DNA of 64,000 nucleotides from Favolaschia claudopus. Taxonomy: Eukaryota; Basidiomycota; Agaricomycetes; Agaricales; Mycenaceae. Positions 59,545-64,000 of this stretch are shown here, piece by piece (positions within the stretch are counted from its first letter, which is position 1; each line of letters begins with the position of its first letter). Location: the NCBI GenBank assembly GCA_037176885.1, contig JAWWNJ010000035.1, positions 1,364,001 through 1,428,000 on the forward strand. The letters run 5' to 3'. The position numbers were made by a program, and so were the translations under genes. The notes under the pieces were generated by a model, which saw only the letters and a list, made by a program, of their open reading frames with translations, made no database searches and had not been told where the DNA came from.

Positions 59545-60063
59545 GGGCAAAAAGACAGAAACTGAGAAAGCGAAGTGGTGGTTACGTTCAAAAGAGGTAT
59601 TTGATCCGCGACCGGCAATGAGCATTGCCGGAGCTCGTCGCGTGATCTCATGTTGAATTTCGCTTATTGACCTCAACTACACCACCCCAAATCCCAGAAA
59701 CCCAGTCAAACAGATTCTGGTTGAGGCCGGACACAACATCGGACTCGCAGCTCGGAGGCTGTTTTGGGATAAAAATAACCAGCAATGGTCCGTAATGGAT
59801 GACGGTACTCAGTTCTTGAATCAGGCTGCACCCCAAGGTTAGTGAACGAGGTCGCTAGGATCGGGGTAAATCGCTCCATTGCCGACTCCGATTGCTCTCA
59901 GCTATTAGTCTACTTTCGGATGACTCGCAGTGGATCTCATTTCCTCACTCATTCCATTCGTCATATCGCTTCTTCGTCGTCACTTCTGATATTGCCTCAA
60001 CTTCCACGCTTTGCATCGTGTATTTAAGCCTTTGGCATGCCCCTATCGATTGCGACAATTTCT
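59545..60063. promoter_or_regulatory. Divergent promoter region between SDR copy 1 and the ferritin-like gene
   Basis: 519 bp between two divergent start codons. TATTTAAG at 60020-60027 is a possible TATA-like site for the plus-strand gene. No other gene seen. Confidence 0.45.
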
Positions 60064-61551
60064 ATGTCTTCCTTGAAGCGTTTGGCGGCCTACCTTCCCT
60101 TCGCACTTGTTTGGGCACCCACTTTAGCATGGGCAACGCCGGCCTCCCCATTTACACCCGCTGGGGGGCTCGGAACAAACTCGACACCACCAGTGTATAG
60201 GCCCATGAGCGACTTCGACTTTCAATCCATGGTATGTGGCGACAACACCGTGGAAACTTCATGATATCGAGTAATTCAACACAGAATCTCGCACTAAATC
60301 AAGAGTGGATCGAACTCGATCTATTCCATCACGGTCTAGCACAATTCTCCGTTGAAGAATTTGAAGCTGCAGGTATCAATGCTGAGGATCGATTCCTCAT
60401 CGAGTTCATGGCGGACCAAGAAGTGGGGCATGCAACCATGATCACGAATATTCTGGGCCGTGAGCTGATCATTTCAACCACTTAACCACTGCTTAGATTT
60501 ACACTTTCATTTTTGCAGCCACCGCCGCTAAACCTTGTAATTACACCTATCCATTCACGACAGTCCGGGAATTTGTCGATTTCTGCCAAAAGGTGCGACA
60601 AATAAATTTAGTGCGTACTAGTAGTGCAAGACTCATTTGAGATTAGTTGACACGATTCGGGGAATCTGGAGTGTACGGTTTCCTGGAGCATCTGGACTCG
60701 CGCGCTGCAGCCGAGCTACTTCTACAGTCCATTACTACCGAGGCGCGTCAACAGATGATATTCAGGCAGTTTGAAGGACTCTTCCCAATGCCTGTGTGTC
60801 CATCGGCCGCCTATAATCAGATTCAAACGCTGAACAGTTGATTAGATCTGGTTCACACCCGGTATCACTCAGTCGATGGCATGGACGCTACTCTCGCCAT
60901 ACATTAAAAGTTGCCCAGCGGAAAATCCTCATATCGTTTTTCAAAACTTCCCCGCCTTGAACATCATCGTGTGTCCTCATCCTCTATGTCCTGTTTTTTT
61001 TTGTCTAACTTGATGTATAGAATAATCCGTCCGCAATCCCACTTGTCAACTCGACAAACAACTCTACGTTGCCAGCCATAACTCATAATCGCAGCGTTCC
61101 TCTGTCCACTCCGGGGTTCCAAGTTGATCTTACCTGGGAACTACCTGGAAAGACTACAGGATACAATGACTCTTACACCACAAACACCTCCGCCGGAGAT
61201 CCTCAGGCGTGTTTCATCCTGATGCATATATGCCCAAGTGCTAATTAGTCTTTCGGTTACAGTTTGTCGCCTGGATTTCACAGTTGAACACCACCTACAC
61301 GCCGCTGTTCAATATCAATGGAACCACTGGATCTACCTTGCAGCCAAATGGTACGATATTCGGCGGGAGAAGTAATGCGTTGGTCAATGGCACTGTGTGC
61401 GTTGACGGATTTACTGCGCCTGAAATTTCTTGACAGGATTTTCCACAGATTCATAGCAGTAACCGATAACAATACGTTTGTGACGCCCTTCAATCTCTCC
61501 GAAATCAATCAGCACATCGTAGCTGGACCAGCAATATATATGGCTGGTTAA
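60064..61551 (+). CDS. Rds1-like secreted protein with ferritin-like domain
   Basis: Signal peptide MSSLKRLAAYLPFALVWAPTLAWA; an in-frame ATG at 60037 is the alternative start. A ferritin-like helical bundle follows: ALNQEWIELDLFHHGLAQFS and AGINAEDRFLIEFMADQEVGHATMITNILG, with paired Glu and E-x2-H residues that in ferritins bind iron; then PCNYTYPFTTVREFVDFCQ, GESGVYGFLEHLDSRAAAELLLQSITTEARQQMIFR and GLFPMP. The C-terminal part (IPLVNSTNNSTLPAITHN, GFQVDLTWELPGK, FVAWISQLNTTYTPL, VAVTDNNTFVTPFNLSEINQ) is beta-rich with many N-glycosylation sequons. Related to the fission yeast stress protein Rds1 by this layout. Whether metal is bound is unknown. At least seven introns. It lies between two SDR genes on the other strand. 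Confidence 0.85.
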
Positions 61552-61812
61552 TCATATACCGAGTGTCAACTCGCGGAAGATACCTTGAGAAGCTACCACT
61601 AAAAACGAATGCTGTACTGTACAAAGAATATTCCTTTACCATAAACGCGCCACGATTCCATTGAAAGGGACCTTGTTCGAAGTTCCAAGTCGAGTGATTG
61701 TCTCTAAGTTAATCGACGTCGGGGCGAACCATATAGAGAATGAAGAGTCAAATGGCCTCAGATAAATATTCTTGGACACAACTCAAAACAACAAGAATAA
61801 TGATCGCACTGG

Positions 61813-63184
61813 CTACAGCTTGTTGGAGAACAAGCGCGCGCCGCCGTCAGTAATAATATGGGCCCCCGTTATGTGAGCGGCGGCAGGCGACGCGAGGAAG
61901 AGTGCGAGTCCTGCCATGTCACCTGGAGCCCCGACCCGACCTTAAAGTCCTATCAGACAAAAGATTACAAGATCAAAGAAACCGAATAGATACCCATGGG
62001 CTGCTGGGCAACCATTTTATCTCCGGACGTTTTGAACCCGAAAGCGGTCATTTTACTCGGGAAAACTCTGTCGAAAAGATGATTGAGACCAAAATATTGA
62101 ATGTCAAGCCTTGCGTGCATACCCAGGGAGAATCGCATTCACGGTGACAAAATTGGACGCAAGCTTGACAGCGAGTGACGATGTTAGATGATTGACTAGT
62201 AGATGCAAGAGTCTTGGCGTTGAAAAATTCATGTAGAGGTATGATCATACCGGCAGCTTTGCTAGGCTGATCTGCGAGAATAGCACATTAACGCAGGGCA
62301 TTGTTACCGAGAAATCTGCGGACGTACAGCTCCAAGTACCATTTCCTTCTGCGCTCAATTCGCCCTCCGAATGTGGGTTGATAGAAGCAACGGAGGAGAT
62401 GTTGATAACCCGTGCTGGCTCTGTTGGTGTTGATCCTTTGATCAAGTAATCCGAAAGGCTATTCTCGTTGAAACAGCGAAGTAACAGAACACACAACACT
62501 CACCCGGCAGTCACTGCGATTGGCACAATGATAACAAGAAACGGACTCAAACGATGACCAACACTCACTGTAGAAAATGCTCTTCACATTTACATTGAAA
62601 ACATTATCCCAGCCCTTTTCTTCGGGAAAGTCGTTATATGGACCGCCCCAAGTTATGCCAGAGTTGTTGATAAGAACGTGGAGATTCGTCTCGCGTTTCT
62701 TGAATTCTGCGATGAGGGCATCGCACCCAGATTTAGACTTTGTATCGTGTGAGTGAGATTGGTTGCTGAACGACAGAGGAATTCAACGCACCCCAACATT
62801 CGCAACTATATAATCTATCTTGCCGGTCGCCACCTTTTTGATGTCTTGTACTGCCTATTTTGTACCCATTATTCGGCTGCCCGTCGAGAAACAGAAATTC
62901 ATGGGGCTCGTACCTCTTTCAATTGCGCCTCTTTCCGAGCAGCAATATAGACCGTAGCGCCATTCTGAGCGAACCCAGTTGCTATCATCTTCCCTATACC
63001 TACGCCCCCGCCAGTTACCAGCACTGCGAGGACGAGACGAGACGAGATTGAATACTAGCCGTGTAGATAGGCTAGACGTAACGCACCTATTTTTCCCTTT
63101 ACATCGAACAACGACTGAATGGCGAGGTCTACCAGAGGTTGAGGTTCACGGTGATTCTCTTCAGTGCGACGTACCCTGGGACAT
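61813..63184 (-). CDS. Short-chain dehydrogenase/reductase, copy 2
   Basis: Paralogue of the SDR at 58121. The first exon is ten nucleotides (ATGTCCCAGG, from 63184), joined to DLAIQSLFDVKGKIVLVTGGGVGIGKM. Then VYIAARKEAQLKEV, HVLINNSGITWGGPYNDFPEEKGWDNVFNVNVKSIFY, SLKGSTPTEP-type segment, RVINISSVASINPHSEGELSAEGNGTWSYQPSKAA with catalytic Ser, Tyr and Lys, the Tyr codon again split by an intron, and a C-terminus HITGAHIITDGGARLFSNKL. All catalytic residues are present. The two SDR genes share intron positions and most blocks, so they arose by duplication; a ferritin-like gene now stands between them on the opposite strand. Confidence 0.87.
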
Positions 63185-63528
63185 GATAAGAGCAGGACGA
63201 AAAGAAGATGGCGGAACGCGTCGTCGACGTCGAAGAAGACGCGCTTCATTATCTCCGGTAGACCGGCTAAGAGTTTACCGGCTCGGCCGAACAGGCCGAT
63301 GTCAATCTACAACAAAATTGACGGGAATTAAGTACCGGTTGAGGTTCAACATTGGTTGAAACAGGTTGGAAACAGGGCAAGAAATAACGGGATCGCAATC
63401 GCTAGTCAAAAAATCTAGTGAAACATGTCTATGGGTTCGTCATCTATGTCGTCGGCACACAAGGTGCTCGAAATCACTGTCTAAACATTTTTTTACGCCG
63501 CGTGTTTGTCGCCAGTCTCCAAGGAGCT
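63185..63528. other. Intergenic between SDR copy 2 and MFS gene
   Basis: SDR copy 2 promoter and 3' flank of the MFS gene. Contains a short self-repeating CCGG(T/C)... tract (CCGGTAGACCGGCTAAG, TTACCGGCTCGGCCG) near 63255-63295; no gene. Confidence 0.45.
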
Positions 63529-64000
63529 CTATTTTGCCACAGACCCAGGCTTTTCTGCCATCTTCGAACTTGAGCCCCGCTCGTCAATTTTGTCCCTCCA
63601 AGACTTTCCCCAAAGAGTGGTGAAATACACACTCACGGCCGAAAGGACGAGGAAGCCTACGGAGATTGTGGAGAACCAACCCACCCCGATGTTCTCTACT
63701 GCCGGAAGAACGACAGCAGAGCCTGCGGCACCAAAGAAGTAGCGTACCATGTAGTTTCCAGCTGTATATATTTGGAGATGTCAGGTATTGAGGGAGAACA
63801 GAACCGGGAGTACAAGGAATGGCAGCAGAACGCACCTACTACTTCCGCAGATCGACTTTGCATAACATCTTTGGTGGATTCAGGTATCGTGAGCTGCAGA
63901 TGCTAAAGCAAAACCGCCACTACGCACCGAGACAGTATGTATTCAAGCTAGGGAAACAGAAGAGCTGGGCGCAGCCTTGCAGGAATCTGAAAAAGATCAT
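63529..64000 (-). CDS. MFS drug/metabolite transporter, C-terminal part only
   Basis: The gene enters from the right edge. Exons at about 63930-64000, a short one near 63838-63875 and 63529-63772 give FLQGCAQLFCFPSLNTYCLD, VMQSRSAEVVAGNYMVRYFFGAAGSAV (the conserved helix 10-11 region of fungal DHA-type transporters) and a last helix GWFSTISVGFLVLSAVSVYF, followed by a charged cytoplasmic tail ending in SVAK. Substrate cannot be judged from this part. It runs in the same direction as the two SDR genes. Confidence 0.8.

Overview
This is 64 kb of nuclear DNA from a filamentous basidiomycete, most likely an Agaricomycete. The evidence is many short introns (about 45-75 nt) that restore protein families when removed by hand, families typical of or restricted to mushrooms (DUF6534 seven-helix protein, intersectin-like Cin1/Pan1 scaffold, BTB and MYND-finger proteins, Rds1-like ferritin-fold protein), and no operons, Shine-Dalgarno sites or CRISPR arrays. 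Gene models below were spliced by eye from the six frames; exon borders are given where I could close the frame exactly.

Layout. 0-7 kb: 3' part of a cytochrome P450 (+), a MYND-finger protein (+), a tandem dual-specificity phosphatase whose second domain is catalytically dead (-), and a BTB/POZ protein (-). 7-13.3 kb: one ABCC-type ABC transporter (-). 13.8-19.8 kb: housekeeping genes: endonuclease III NTH1 (-), NatC subunit NAA35/MAK10 (-) and, sharing a 204-bp divergent promoter with it, mitochondrial tryptophanyl-tRNA synthetase (+). 19.8-22 kb: no clear gene, but a foldback transposon relic. 22-27.6 kb: DUF6534 membrane protein (+) and a Dal5-type MFS permease (+). 29.2-30.7 kb: an intronless short P450-like gene (-), repeated in inverted orientation at 48.9-50.4 kb. 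31.7-35 kb: a conserved unknown protein and the mitochondrial RNA helicase SUV3 (+). 36.3-38.6 kb: secreted sedolisin peptidase (-). 39.1-39.6 kb: a hAT-like MITE. 39.8-46.6 kb: one very large endocytic scaffold with EH, WH2, two SH3, RhoGEF and PH domains (-). 51-57.9 kb: NmrA-like protein, a secreted basidiomycete protein, a second MYND protein, a second foldback element and an M43 metalloprotease (all +). 58-64 kb: two paralogous short-chain dehydrogenases (-) flanking an Rds1/ferritin-like gene (+), then the 3' end of an MFS transporter (-) running off the window.

The window is a mix of conserved core genes (DNA repair, N-terminal acetylation, mitochondrial translation and RNA decay, endocytosis) and accessory genes (P450s, transporters, secreted peptidases, SDRs) in which recent rearrangement is visible: three non-autonomous DNA-transposon relics with target-site duplications, one inverted segmental duplication, and one SDR gene pair. 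I see no genetic system that is clearly new. The most interesting items are the phosphatase/pseudophosphatase tandem, the outward-facing duplicated intronless P450-like genes with altered I-helix and haem motifs, and several GC-AG introns.
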